DNA of 64,000 nt from Bacteroidales bacterium (GTDB lineage Bacteria > Bacteroidota > Bacteroidia > Bacteroidales > UBA932): contig JAKSKD010000003.1 in NCBI GenBank assembly GCA_024401925.1, positions 1-64,000 of the forward strand, read 5' to 3'. Both the position numbers and the translations under genes were made by a program. Numbering within the stretch: the stretch's first letter is position 1; every line of letters starts with the position of its first letter. Positions 27,334 to 35,819 of the stretch are shown one piece after another. A model generated the notes under the pieces. The model saw nothing but the letters and a program-made list of their open reading frames with translations. It was not told the origin of the DNA and made no database searches.

Positions 27334-27359
27334 TAATTTTGACACAATTTACAAATATA
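27334..27359. promoter_or_regulatory. overlapping divergent -7 boxes (TPR operon / M28 gene)
   Basis: Minus-strand TATATTTG lies at 27359-27352, about 50 nt before the TPR start. Plus-strand TAATTTTG lies at 27334-27341, about 25 nt before the ATG at 27367. The two transcripts would overlap at their 5' ends. Confidence 0.4.
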
Positions 27360-27366
27360 GTCAAAA

Positions 27367-28371
27367 GTGCATTTATCGAAAAAAATAAAATTCCTGCCAC
27401 TCGTTTTTTTTCTGTGTACGTCACAGATTCAGGCTCAGAATTTTACCGCCTCCAGCAAGGATGCCGAAAATGCTATTTCAGAGCAAAGCCTTCTGTACGA
27501 CATCGAATTTCTGACCGATTCCATCTGCAATGGACGGGCCACAGGCACTAGAGGTGCAAGTGAAGCTGCCGCATACATAGCTGCCAGGTTCAGGCAGGAA
27601 GGGCTTATGCCAATCAATGACAATTACTTCCAAAACTTCAAAACCGTCAATGGCCTCGCCGGGCATAACGTCGTGGGGGTTTTGAAGAGCAATCCGTATA
27701 AAGGTTCGGACAAATATATAATCGTGGCAGCCCATTTTGACAACCTTGGCGAACTGGACGGAAGGATCTACCCGGGAGCTGACAGCAATGCATCTGGAGT
27801 TTCCGCGATGCTCGGACTCGCCGGGATGTTCAAATTCATGCGGGAAGGAGGAAGGAATTACAACCAGCATATTATCTTCGTGGCTCTCGATGGCAAGCAG
27901 TCCAGTATGGCAGGGGCAGAAGAATTATGGCGCAGGATAAATTCAGGTACAATGTGCAGCCCCGTAACCGGAAATATAATCAGGAGACAGAACATTACAA
28001 TGTTCGTCAACCTCGACATTCTCGGAGGGACTGAGGCTCCCCTGCACGAGGGCCGTCCGGATTATCTGATGATGCTCGGAGGCCGGCAGCAGAACACCCT
28101 CCTCGCAACCACCAACAAGAACTACAATATCAATCTCGACATAGCGTTCGACTACTACGGGAGCAAAGGATTCACCGACATGTTCCTCAACAGGGTGAGC
28201 GACCAGAAGGTCTTCCTCCAGCACGGAATCTACTCAGTCCTTTTCACTTCCGGCATCACAATGAAGACAAACAGGTACGAAGACCGTCCGGAATATATTG
28301 ATATGACGGTACTTAAAAAGAGAAGCTGGCTGATTTTCCATTGGATTGAACGCGTGATACAGATTCTTTAA
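27367..28371 (+). CDS. M28-family peptidase-like protein with degenerate active site
   Basis: This 334-residue protein has a signal peptide (FLPLVFFLCTSQIQA). The M28 fold is clear: ATGTRGASEAAAYIAARF, metal-site VAAHFDNLG (about residue 118), PGADSNASGVSAML (about 138) and NLDILGGTEAP (about 218). The usual catalytic EExG is replaced by LDGKQSSMAG, and the usual late HxxxD is replaced by TMKTNRYEDRPE. It may bind without cleaving, or use a different set of ligands. The ABC exporter starts 13 nt after its stop. Confidence 0.8.
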   Translation: MHLSKKIKFLPLVFFLCTSQIQAQNFTASSKDAENAISEQSLLYDIEFLTDSICNGRATGTRGASEAAAYIAARFRQEGLMPINDNYFQNFKTVNGLAGHNVVGVLKSNPYKGSDKYIIVAAHFDNLGELDGRIYPGADSNASGVSAMLGLAGMFKFMREGGRNYNQHIIFVALDGKQSSMAGAEELWRRINSGTMCSPVTGNIIRRQNITMFVNLDILGGTEAPLHEGRPDYLMMLGGRQQNTLLATTNKNYNINLDIAFDYYGSKGFTDMFLNRVSDQKVFLQHGIYSVLFTSGITMKTNRYEDRPEYIDMTVLKKRSWLIFHWIERVIQIL

Positions 28372-28384
28372 CTATCTTTGGATT

Positions 28385-30217
28385 ATGAAAGGTTTTTGGA
28401 ATATGCTGCGGCACTATGTCGCTCCTTATAAGCACTATCTGATAGGGTCCGTTCTCTTGAATGTCCTGTCAGTCATTTTCAATGTGTTCTCTTTCAGTAT
28501 GATAATGCCGATACTGAACATGCTCTTCAGTCTGGATGACACGGTCTATACCCTCATCCCTTGGAATGAAGTGCAGAACTCGCAGGATATCGTCAACAAC
28601 CTCTATTACTATGTTGCAGAGTTCACAGGCTCATACGGAGCATCAAAGACGCTTATGTTCCTCTGCCTTTTCCTCTGCATAATGACGGTGTTCAAGACGG
28701 CCTGCTACTTCGGTTCAGCGGCAGTGATGGTCCCTATCCGTACGGGAGTGGTGAAGGATATGAGGATGGAGATATACAACAAGATACTGTCTCTTCCTAT
28801 CGGCTTCTTCTCGCAGGAGAAAAAGGGCGACATCATCGCAAGGATGAGCGGAGACGTGCAGGAGATAGAGACTTCCATCACAAGTTCCCTCGATATGCTC
28901 ATCAAGAACCCTATCCTCATCATAGGCTATTTCGGAGTGCTGATTTTCGTATCCTGGCAGATGACCGTATTCACCGTCATATTCGCTCCCGTTATGCTCT
29001 GGTTCATGGGACTGCTCGGAAGGAAGCTCAAAGCACAGTCTCTTGAAGCACAGGCTCTCTGGAGCGACACAATGAGCCAGGTCGAGGAGACCCTCGGAGG
29101 CCTGCGCATAATCAAGGCCTTCCTTGCCGAGAAGAAGATGGCATCCCGCTTCAACGCGACGACAGAGGCGATGCGCAAGAAGAACAACAGGGTTTCAATC
29201 CGCCAGGCATCGGCCCATCCTGTCAGCGAGTGTCTCGGTACGATGATGATTGCAATAGTCCTCTGGTTCGGAGGCCAGCTCATCCTCAAAGACAACGCAC
29301 CGTTCGACGCGCCAACCTTCATATTCTTCCTCGTGATGCTCTACAGTGTCATCCAGCCTATCAAGGACCTTTCCAAGGCCGCATACGGCATTCCTAAGGG
29401 TATGGCGTCAATGGACCGCATCAACAAGATTCTGTCTGCAGAAAGCGGAATAAAGGAACTTGAGAATCCAAAGCATATAAGCAGTTTTGAAAGGGAAATA
29501 AGTTTCAGCGGAGTTGACTTCCTTTACAGGGACGGGAGCAAAAAGGTGCTTGACGGAATAGACCTGAATATCGCAAAGGGTAAGACAATCGCCATTGTGG
29601 GCGCATCAGGTGCCGGAAAGACCACTCTCGTGGATCTCATCCCGCGTTTCTATGATGTCTATGACGGCAGCATAAAAATAGATGGAACTGATATTAGGGA
29701 CATCGCCATAAACGACTTGCGCTCCCTTATGGGCAATGTAAACCAGGACCCTATCCTCTTCAACGACACCATCTACAACAACATCGCCTTCGGTGTCGAT
29801 AACGCCACGAAGGAGCAGGTGATCGAGGCTGCGAAGATCGCTAACGCCCACGAATTCATCATGGAAAAGGAAGAGGGTTACGACACGAACATCGGAGACC
29901 GTGGAATAAAGCTCTCAGGCGGTCAGAGGCAGCGTATCAGCATCGCCCGCGCCATCTTAAAGAACCCTCCTATCCTCATTCTTGACGAGGCAACGGCATC
30001 CCTCGACACCGAATCCGAAAGGACAGTGCAGGAAGCCCTCGACAGGCTTATGAAGAACCGTACGACCATTGCAATCGCCCATCGTCTCTCGACAATCAAG
30101 AATGCCGACGAGATAATCGTAATGAACGAAGGCCGCATAGTCGAGCGCGGCACCCACGAAGACCTCCTCGCCAAGAACGGCTACTACAAGAAACTCAACG
30201 ACATGCAGTCGCTGTAG
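28385..30217 (+). CDS. ABC exporter, fused permease-ATPase (MsbA-like)
   Basis: This 610-residue half-transporter has six transmembrane helices in about 1-330 and a C-terminal ATPase with Walker A GASGAGKTT (about 408), signature LSGGQRQR (about 512), Walker B ILILDEATASLD (about 532) and switch AHRLST. As a homodimer it would export a lipid or hydrophobic compound; MsbA-type function is inferred. A TATCTTTG 4 nt before the ATG may be a near-leaderless promoter, but read-through from the M28 gene is also likely. Confidence 0.92.
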   Translation: MKGFWNMLRHYVAPYKHYLIGSVLLNVLSVIFNVFSFSMIMPILNMLFSLDDTVYTLIPWNEVQNSQDIVNNLYYYVAEFTGSYGASKTLMFLCLFLCIMTVFKTACYFGSAAVMVPIRTGVVKDMRMEIYNKILSLPIGFFSQEKKGDIIARMSGDVQEIETSITSSLDMLIKNPILIIGYFGVLIFVSWQMTVFTVIFAPVMLWFMGLLGRKLKAQSLEAQALWSDTMSQVEETLGGLRIIKAFLAEKKMASRFNATTEAMRKKNNRVSIRQASAHPVSECLGTMMIAIVLWFGGQLILKDNAPFDAPTFIFFLVMLYSVIQPIKDLSKAAYGIPKGMASMDRINKILSAESGIKELENPKHISSFEREISFSGVDFLYRDGSKKVLDGIDLNIAKGKTIAIVGASGAGKTTLVDLIPRFYDVYDGSIKIDGTDIRDIAINDLRSLMGNVNQDPILFNDTIYNNIAFGVDNATKEQVIEAAKIANAHEFIMEKEEGYDTNIGDRGIKLSGGQRQRISIARAILKNPPILILDEATASLDTESERTVQEALDRLMKNRTTIAIAHRLSTIKNADEIIVMNEGRIVERGTHEDLLAKNGYYKKLNDMQSL

Positions 30218-30220
30218 ATT

Positions 30221-30483
30221 TTATTTGATATATTTCCGCAATTCGCTCTCCGGAATCTTAATCAAAGTGGAAAGCTGGCGATATGATAGCTGGTATTTGT
30301 TCCGGAGAGTCTGTCCCAGAAGTATCCTTTCTTGAGGATTCAAATGTCGTGTCGGTAGTATCACCGAACTGGGGAAGTACAGGCGTTTCTCTCTGAATGT
30401 CAGGCAGCCTTGAAATCTCTCTCGTTTGTGATGAAGTTCTTCGCATCATCACCGTTCGCAAACAAATGATAATAATTCTCCAT
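30221..30483 (-). pseudogene. decayed HTH-ended gene, internal deletion and frameshift (Bacteroidales family, possibly Y1-transposase-like)
   Basis: On the minus strand a frame opens with MENYYHLFANGDDAKNFI and runs to ERDFKAA then stops (30483 to about 30403). In another frame the sequence continues REKRLYFPSSVILPTRHLN, then ERILLGQTLRNKYQLSYRQL, ending ESELRKYIK and TAA at 30223. These look like the two ends of one family, which has an ANGDDAKNF start and a helix-turn-helix end; most of the middle is gone. I recall intact relatives of roughly 250-300 residues in Bacteroidales, some IS200-like. That link is memory, not a search. Confidence 0.6.
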
Positions 30484-30543
30484 AACCTCTCCCCTCTTTT
30501 CAACATTATCATTGGCAAATATAAAAAGAACTAGGATATTCAT

Positions 30544-30689
30544 AAAATGATTCTGCAAAGCAACGATATGCAATACGAGTATATGTAGAGGTGGCAATTG
30601 TTTTGCAGACCTCAATTTTGGGCCTTGCAAAGCAGGAACAGGCCCCAGAAAGTGCTGTATGCAATGTGTCCGCTTTGCAAAATCATTTT
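30544..30689. repeat. 146-bp palindromic element beside the decayed gene
   Basis: The ends are inverted copies: AAAATGATTCTGCAAAGC at 30544-30561 and, read on the minus strand, AAAATGATTTTGCAAAGC at 30689-30672 (17 of 18 match). Inside are further hairpins (GAGGT..ACCTC and GGGCCT..AGGCCC) and another internal GCAAAGC. It codes for nothing visible. The form is that of a REP- or MITE-like folded element. Confidence 0.55.
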
Positions 30690-30758
30690 TCAGGCATCTG
30701 CTTTATTACCAAGAAATAATTGACCGGCATTTTGTCAGATATAAATCGGAACAATGAG

Positions 30759-30766
30759 TATATTTG
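30759..30766 (+). promoter_or_regulatory. -7 box of the membrane-protein gene
   Basis: TATATTTG matches the consensus, about 50 nt before the ATG at 30816. A TTTG at 30731-30734 lies 24 nt upstream, slightly far for -33. Confidence 0.4.
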
Positions 30767-30815
30767 TACAATGTTGTAAAAATAAAATTTGAATATCCTC
30801 TTAAATTATTCTGAT

Positions 30816-31493
30816 ATGGAATCTAAAAAGAACAGGGACTGGTTCGGCTATCTGATGAATTTCGCAGCGGTATGTCTTGGTATTGTCATCACTTTTGCCG
30901 GACAGGGCATTATCAACAGACACGCAGAAAAGAATGAGGTGAAGCGGAGTCTGCTCCTGGTCAAGAACGAATTGCAGGACAATATTTCCTATATCGAATA
31001 CTCCGATTCAGTGCTGGCTCTGTTTTCAGATGCAGCTGAATTCCTTATCAGGTACGAGGGACGTTATGCCCAGGCACCTGCAGATTCGATGGCTGCCTAT
31101 TGCAATGTTCCCCTCACTATCTTTGAGATTTCCCACGCGGATGATGCCCTTGAACTTTTGAAGACTTCCAGTCTGTTTACCAAGATCAAAGACCAAGGCC
31201 TGTCTTTGGAAATCATCCATACCTATGGGGCAATCGCAGACGAGATTGCTGTAGTGAGGTTCTACCACGAGCGCAGGAGTAAGTATCTTGAAGACGCCCT
31301 GGGCGGCAAGGTGAAAGAAGTACTGGCAAATGACGACATCACTGCCGTACAGCTGTGGGATGCCATTACCAGTTCCAGGGAAGGGAAACAGTATCTGAGG
31401 GAACTGAGCCGCCTTCAGATGTCACACAGTTCTTCCGAGGTCAGGAACACGGTCAATAACACCATTGCCCTGATTGACGATTACATCCGATAA
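30816..31493 (+). CDS. single-pass membrane protein of unknown function
   Basis: No named family is recognised with confidence. The start at 30816 gives 225 residues: a short cytoplasmic KKNRDWF, one transmembrane helix (about 12-33, LMNFAAVCLGIVITFAGQGI), then a mostly helical region rich in charged residues (RHAEKNEVKRSLLLVKNEL and onward). The layout (helix, then Asn/Glu-rich coiled part beginning ...LLLVKNELQDNISY) recalls the DUF6090-type proteins of Bacteroidetes, which are also uncharacterised. It has its own promoter and no operon partner. Confidence 0.6.
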   Translation: MESKKNRDWFGYLMNFAAVCLGIVITFAGQGIINRHAEKNEVKRSLLLVKNELQDNISYIEYSDSVLALFSDAAEFLIRYEGRYAQAPADSMAAYCNVPLTIFEISHADDALELLKTSSLFTKIKDQGLSLEIIHTYGAIADEIAVVRFYHERRSKYLEDALGGKVKEVLANDDITAVQLWDAITSSREGKQYLRELSRLQMSHSSSEVRNTVNNTIALIDDYIR

Positions 31494-31511
31494 TTGGAAC
31501 GGATCAAATAA

Positions 31512-31543
31512 TAAAAAGAGGTGCCCCTTTTGGAAGCACCTCT
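31512..31543 (-). terminator. intrinsic terminator of the RNase P RNA gene
   Basis: On the minus strand AGAGGTGC pairs with GCACCTCT across a short loop and is followed by TTTTTAT. It directly follows the 3' end of rnpB. Confidence 0.85.
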
Positions 31544-31544
31544 T

Positions 31545-31861
31545 GATGTATCAGGCAGGGCCGTAAGCCGGTTTCTGTTTTTAAATCCGCCATTTATCTT
31601 CGCAACCTACCCCCTGGCATCAGGCGGGCCGCCCTCGACTGCCAGTATATTTGGTCTTGCAGGTCCCGGGACCGTACGCGGAACGCATCGCTGCGCCCCG
31701 TCGTGAGCTCTTGCCTCGCGTTTTCACCCTTGCTTTTCAGCGGTTGTTTTCTGTTACGGTATGCGTAAAGTTACCTCCACCTGCGCTTTCCGCAGCGGGA
31801 TGCCCTTCCCTGTCCGGACTTTCCTCTCATATGAGCGGCAGATCGTCCTACCTGTAATTCA
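31545..31861 (-). ncRNA. rnpB: RNase P RNA (catalytic subunit)
   Basis: The minus strand carries the universal bacterial RNase P segments. GAGGAAAGTCCGGAC followed by GGGAAGGGC lies near the 5' end, the GGAGGTAAC segment is central, and ACAGAAACCGGCTTACGG lies near the 3' end before a closing CCTGCCTGAT that can pair with the 5' CAGGTAGG. The length, about 315 nt, and order fit a type A RNA. It cleaves 5' leaders from pre-tRNAs. A -7 box TACCTTTG (31873-31866) fits a start near 31861, and a strong terminator follows. Confidence 0.93.
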
Positions 31862-31865
31862 AGGG

Positions 31866-31894
31866 CAAAGGTAAATAAAAATTATATAACTTTG
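31866..31894. promoter_or_regulatory. divergent promoter boxes (rnpB / glutaminyl cyclase)
   Basis: Minus-strand TACCTTTG (31873-31866) ends 4 nt before the inferred rnpB 5' end. Plus-strand TAACTTTG (31887-31894) lies about 24 nt before the cyclase ATG at 31919. Confidence 0.5.
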
Positions 31895-31918
31895 TGACAC
31901 GTAACAATTGTGACCGGA

Positions 31919-32701
31919 ATGAAGAAAATACTGACTCTGACAATAATCCTTCTTGCGGCAATTTCCTGCAACGCAAAACCGAAGGAATACAAGCTGAAAG
32001 TGGTGAAAGAATACACCCACGACACAAAGGCATACACCCAGGGGCTTTATTTTCTTGACGGCACCATGTATGAAAGCGCCGGCCAGTTCTCGGAGTCCAA
32101 TTTCCGTGAAGTTGACTACACGACAGGTAAGGTGGTCAGGAAAATGGATTTTGCTGCCAAATATTTCCTTGAAGGCGCCGCAGTGCTGGACGGGAAACTG
32201 TTCATCCTCACCTGGACCAACAAGGTGGCCTTCGTCTATGACGCAAAGACCCTTGAATACAAGCAGTCGTATTCCTACCCGCGCGAGGGCTGGGGCCTAA
32301 CTACCGACGGCAAATCCCTGATTGCATCAGACGGATCATCGAAGATTTACTATATGACGCCGGAATTCAAAGTTACAAAGACCCTCAATGTAACTATGAA
32401 CGGCAAACCCCTTCGCTATCTCAATGAACTGGAGTGGATTGACGGCAGGATATGGGCCAACGTCTATCTTACCGATATGATTGTCATCATCAATCCGTCA
32501 AACGGAGAGGTCGAAGCATCAATAGACTGCTCCGGCCTGCTTCCTTCAAAGCTCAGGGCTCCCAAGACCGATGTCCTCAACGGCATAGCCTATCTGCCGG
32601 GGTCTGACGGTTCCAAATCCTCATACGGCTCCGACGGTCGCATCTTCCTTACCGGCAAATACTGGCCGCGCCTCTACGAAGTTCAGCTCATCGCAAAATA
32701 A
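31919..32701 (+). CDS. glutaminyl-peptide cyclotransferase (propeller type), lipoprotein
   Basis: This 260-residue protein starts with a lipoprotein signal (TIILLAAISCNAK). The mature part is a five-bladed-propeller glutaminyl cyclase: KAYTQGLYFLDGTMYESAG, FLEGAAVLDGKLFILTW, REGWGLTTDGKSLIASDGS, LNELEWIDGRIWANVY and VLNGIAYLPGS. These enzymes convert N-terminal Gln to pyroglutamate. In Bacteroidetes this would fit exported proteins exposing Gln after signal-peptide cleavage. A GTG 9 nt upstream is an alternative start. Confidence 0.9.
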   Translation: MKKILTLTIILLAAISCNAKPKEYKLKVVKEYTHDTKAYTQGLYFLDGTMYESAGQFSESNFREVDYTTGKVVRKMDFAAKYFLEGAAVLDGKLFILTWTNKVAFVYDAKTLEYKQSYSYPREGWGLTTDGKSLIASDGSSKIYYMTPEFKVTKTLNVTMNGKPLRYLNELEWIDGRIWANVYLTDMIVIINPSNGEVEASIDCSGLLPSKLRAPKTDVLNGIAYLPGSDGSKSSYGSDGRIFLTGKYWPRLYEVQLIAK

Positions 32702-32710
32702 CATCATCAC

Positions 32711-32840
32711 CTGCGGGCTTGTACCCTTTGATGGAAGCCCGTGGCCGCCCATGGCCTCGTGAATGGGTGGCACGACCGTAGGGAGTGACGGGATGAGCGC
32801 GAAGCGCGAAGGCTGGCCATCAAAGGGTACAAGCCCGCAG
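32711..32840. repeat. 24-bp perfect inverted repeat enclosing 82 bp
   Basis: The left arm at 32711-32734 (CTGCGGGCTTGTACCC...) is an exact inverted copy of the right arm at 32817-32840. The 82 bp between contain a GCGCGAAGCGCG palindrome. It lies between convergent genes, just after the cyclase stop and before the end of the efflux operon. It has no T runs, so it is not a plain terminator; a REP/MITE-like element is the best guess. Confidence 0.6.
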
Positions 32841-32849
32841 AAAGAAAAA

Positions 32850-33968
32850 TCAGTTCGTCTTATGATAGCTGAGTACGGCCCAGGTCGTGGTCAGGCCACC
32901 TATTCCGAGAAGACATACAAGATCGACCCACGTGTCGGCTAAACTACTGCCCTTCAGGACGATTCCACGCATGGCATCGGCATAATACGTCAGAGGGTTC
33001 GCATAGGAGACCAGCTTTGCCCAACCGGGCATAGAATCAACAGGTGTGAAAATGCCGCTGATAAGCATAAATACCATACTGAAAAACCATATGATGAACA
33101 TTGCCTGCTGAGCATTCTCGCTGTAATTTGAAACGAGAAGGCCGAAAGACGCCATCACGATGATATGGGCAAGAGTGAAAATGCTTATATCAAGCAGGCT
33201 GCCCGCACAACCGTATCCGAATACTATTTTTGCCAGCAGCAGACAGGAGAACACCATAAAGAAAGCTACCGCCACATAAGGTATCATCTTGCATACTATG
33301 AATGCAAACTTATTTACCGGAGTTACGTTCATCTGCTCTATTGTACCCTTTTCCTTCTCGGAAACTATATTGAGCGCCGGCAGGAAACCGCACATCATAG
33401 TGATTGCGATGACAATGAGTGCAGGAATCATAAACAGTTTGTAGTCCTGGAACCTGTTGAACAGATAAGTTTCACGAACTTCTATCTGAGCAGAGCCCGG
33501 TATGGATCCGCCTTTCTTCGACATAATGTATGAAGAGATGCAGGCATTCAGGTATTGGGAGCCTATACTTCCCCTCGTACCGTTCACAGTGTTCACTTTG
33601 ATACCGAGAGGGATAGCATCCTCTGCAGGTACCGAACCCTCGAGCATACGAGCAAAACCGGCATTGATTGTCAGAATAGCGTCAATCTTTCCTCGGTCCA
33701 TCATCTCCTGAGCCTTTTCCGGTGATGCCGTGACATCCACAATCTCGAAATAGCCGGAACTCGCGCACTTCTCCATCAGAAGCCCGGACTGTTCGCTATG
33801 GTCTGTATCGACCATAGCCAGTTTTATGTTCCGCACCTCCATATTGGCCGCAAACGGAAAGACCAGAATGATAAGGAACGGAAACATAAGAGTCATCCGG
33901 GGCATCCCGGGGTCCCTGAGATACTGCTTGAACTCTTTCTTCAACAGATATTTCCACATTGCTATCAT
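32850..33968 (-). CDS. ABC-2 type transporter permease
   Basis: This 372-residue permease has one N-terminal helix (FLIILVFPFAANM), a large periplasmic domain (about 45-190), then five or six helices including ALIVIAITMMCGFLPALNIVSEKEKGTIEQMNVTPV. That pattern is typical of the YbhS/YhhJ drug-export group. It overlaps the next permease by 4 nt. It is the last gene of a six-gene leftward efflux operon with TolC and HlyD partners. Confidence 0.9.
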   Translation of the reverse strand: MIAMWKYLLKKEFKQYLRDPGMPRMTLMFPFLIILVFPFAANMEVRNIKLAMVDTDHSEQSGLLMEKCASSGYFEIVDVTASPEKAQEMMDRGKIDAILTINAGFARMLEGSVPAEDAIPLGIKVNTVNGTRGSIGSQYLNACISSYIMSKKGGSIPGSAQIEVRETYLFNRFQDYKLFMIPALIVIAITMMCGFLPALNIVSEKEKGTIEQMNVTPVNKFAFIVCKMIPYVAVAFFMVFSCLLLAKIVFGYGCAGSLLDISIFTLAHIIVMASFGLLVSNYSENAQQAMFIIWFFSMVFMLISGIFTPVDSMPGWAKLVSYANPLTYYADAMRGIVLKGSSLADTWVDLVCLLGIGGLTTTWAVLSYHKTN

Positions 33969-35074
33969 AGTCTGGTCCTGAATTTTTTAATACTGAACCA
34001 CAACAGGAATACCATCATCCCCGTCAGAACAGTCAGTTCTTTTATTATCGACGAAATCCCTGCGCCCTGAATCATAATCTTCTTGACCATGATTATGAAC
34101 CACTTTGCAGGAATGATGTCGGAAAAAATCTGGAGTGCCACCGGCATGCTTTCACAAGGGAAAATAAGGCCGGAGAGCATCATGGTAGGCATTGTCAGGC
34201 CCATTCCACAAAGCAGCATCGCCGTCTGCTGGGTAGAAGAAATTACCGAAACAAGCAGGCCAAGTCCAAGCGAAGAACCCACAAAGATAAGCGCAACCAA
34301 CGACAGCAGCGCAATACTTCCGTTCACCGGCACATCCATCACAAACACAGCCAGAAGAAGAACGCTTATGAAGTTGACGGCGGACAGGACGAGATATGGA
34401 ATAAGCTTGCTGAGGATAATCCAAAACGGCTTTACGGGGGACACCAGCACAAGCTCGAGAGTGCCGAGTTCTTTCTCTTTCACTATGGAAACCGACGTCA
34501 TCATCGAGCATATCAGCATCAGTATCAAGCCCATCACTCCCGGAACAAAATTATATGAGGAATTCATGGCGGGATTGTACATAAGCTGCACATTCGGCCT
34601 CATCGTTGCGCCTCCGCCCCCGGCAGTTCGAGTAGAGATTGACAGCTGTTCGGAAGAAATCACTCCGCTGACATAACTTGTGACCATCTGTGCCGTATTC
34701 GGGTCGGCCCCGTCACTGATAATGGACACAGTCGCCTTGCCTTCAGCTGTCAGAGCCTTGTCAAATCCGTCTTCAAAGCAAACTGCTGCCGTGGACTTAC
34801 CCTTACGGATACGCGCTTCAACCTCCGATGTGGAATTCAGAATCCTGCCGAGTTCGAGATATTCATTCACATCTATACGGTTTACTATGCGTTGCACTAC
34901 AGGATCGCTTATATCCCCGACCACATCGACAACAGCATTGTGGACTTCGGTGCTGATTGCAAAGCCGAACAGCACAATCTGGACGACAGGCATTACCAGC
35001 ACAATCAGAGTGGTCTTCCTGTCTCTGAAGATGTGCCAGAATTCTTTCTGTATGAATGCCAGTATTTCTTTCAT
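33965..35074 (-). CDS. ABC-2 type transporter permease
   Basis: This 369-residue permease resembles its neighbour: one N-terminal helix (LIVLVMPVVQIVLFGFAIS), a periplasmic domain, then a membrane half with MLICSMMTSVSIVKEKELGTLELVLVSPV. The two permeases are probably a heterodimer. It overlaps the downstream permease and the upstream ATPase by 4 nt each. Confidence 0.9.
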   Translation of the reverse strand: MKEILAFIQKEFWHIFRDRKTTLIVLVMPVVQIVLFGFAISTEVHNAVVDVVGDISDPVVQRIVNRIDVNEYLELGRILNSTSEVEARIRKGKSTAAVCFEDGFDKALTAEGKATVSIISDGADPNTAQMVTSYVSGVISSEQLSISTRTAGGGGATMRPNVQLMYNPAMNSSYNFVPGVMGLILMLICSMMTSVSIVKEKELGTLELVLVSPVKPFWIILSKLIPYLVLSAVNFISVLLLAVFVMDVPVNGSIALLSLVALIFVGSSLGLGLLVSVISSTQQTAMLLCGMGLTMPTMMLSGLIFPCESMPVALQIFSDIIPAKWFIIMVKKIMIQGAGISSIIKELTVLTGMMVFLLWFSIKKFRTRL

Positions 35075-35817
35075 TGCTGTTTTCCGGGCCTTCCGGCGAT
35101 TTTTGTAAACACTTCATCCATATTCACGGCTCCGTACTGCATTTTCAGCTGTGACGGAGAGCCAAGAGCTTCAATCCTTCCATCCACCATTATTGAAACC
35201 CTGTCGCAGTACTCGGCCTCATCCATATAATGGGTGGTCACAAATACAGTCACGCCCCTTGATGCAGCTTCATATATCATCTCCCAGAAATTGCGGCGGG
35301 TTACAGGATCGACGCCTCCGGTAGGCTCATCAAGAAAAACAATCTGAGGGTCGTGGACCATAGCAATGCTGAACGCCAGTTTCTGTTTCCAGCCAAGCGG
35401 CATGTCACGGACAAACATATCCCTGGCATCTTCCATTGAAAGGGCCTTGAGCATACTGCTGATCTTTTCTTTTATCTGTTTGTCACTCAGACCGTAGATT
35501 CCTCCGAACAGTTCAATGTTCTCCCAGACCTTCAAGTCGGAATACAGCGAGAACTTCTGACTCATATATCCTATGTGCTTCTTGATGCTCTCCTGCTGGT
35601 TTTTAATGCTGAAGCCTGCCACGGTGCCCTCGCCCGATGTGGGAACGCTCAAGCCGCAGAGAATGCGGATCGCCGTGGTCTTGCCGGCCCCGTTTGCACC
35701 AAGGAATCCAAAAATTTCGCCTTTGCTCACTTCAAAGGATATATGATCAACCGCCGTAAAATTTCCAAAGCGCTTGACAAGACCCCTGATCACTACCGTT
35801 TTCTCGTTTGCTTCCAT
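35071..35817 (-). CDS. ABC transporter ATP-binding protein (YbhF C-terminal-half type)
   Basis: The start MEANEKTVVIRG (35817) gives 248 residues; a longer start at 35841 would overlap the upstream gene more. Walker A is GANGAGKTT, Walker B IVFLDEPTGGVDP, switch TTHYMDEAEYC. The signature LSGGQ is replaced by MPLGWKQKLA, as in other ATPases of the YbhF/RbbA class. It pairs with the ATPase encoded just upstream. Confidence 0.9.
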   Translation of the reverse strand: MEANEKTVVIRGLVKRFGNFTAVDHISFEVSKGEIFGFLGANGAGKTTAIRILCGLSVPTSGEGTVAGFSIKNQQESIKKHIGYMSQKFSLYSDLKVWENIELFGGIYGLSDKQIKEKISSMLKALSMEDARDMFVRDMPLGWKQKLAFSIAMVHDPQIVFLDEPTGGVDPVTRRNFWEMIYEAASRGVTVFVTTHYMDEAEYCDRVSIMVDGRIEALGSPSQLKMQYGAVNMDEVFTKIAGRPGKQQ

Positions 35818-35819
35818 AA

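Noticed and set aside
28373..28380. TATCTTTG as the promoter of the ABC exporter
   Set aside because: Only 13 nt separate the M28 stop from the exporter start and no -33 element is visible, so co-transcription is as likely; not listed as a feature.
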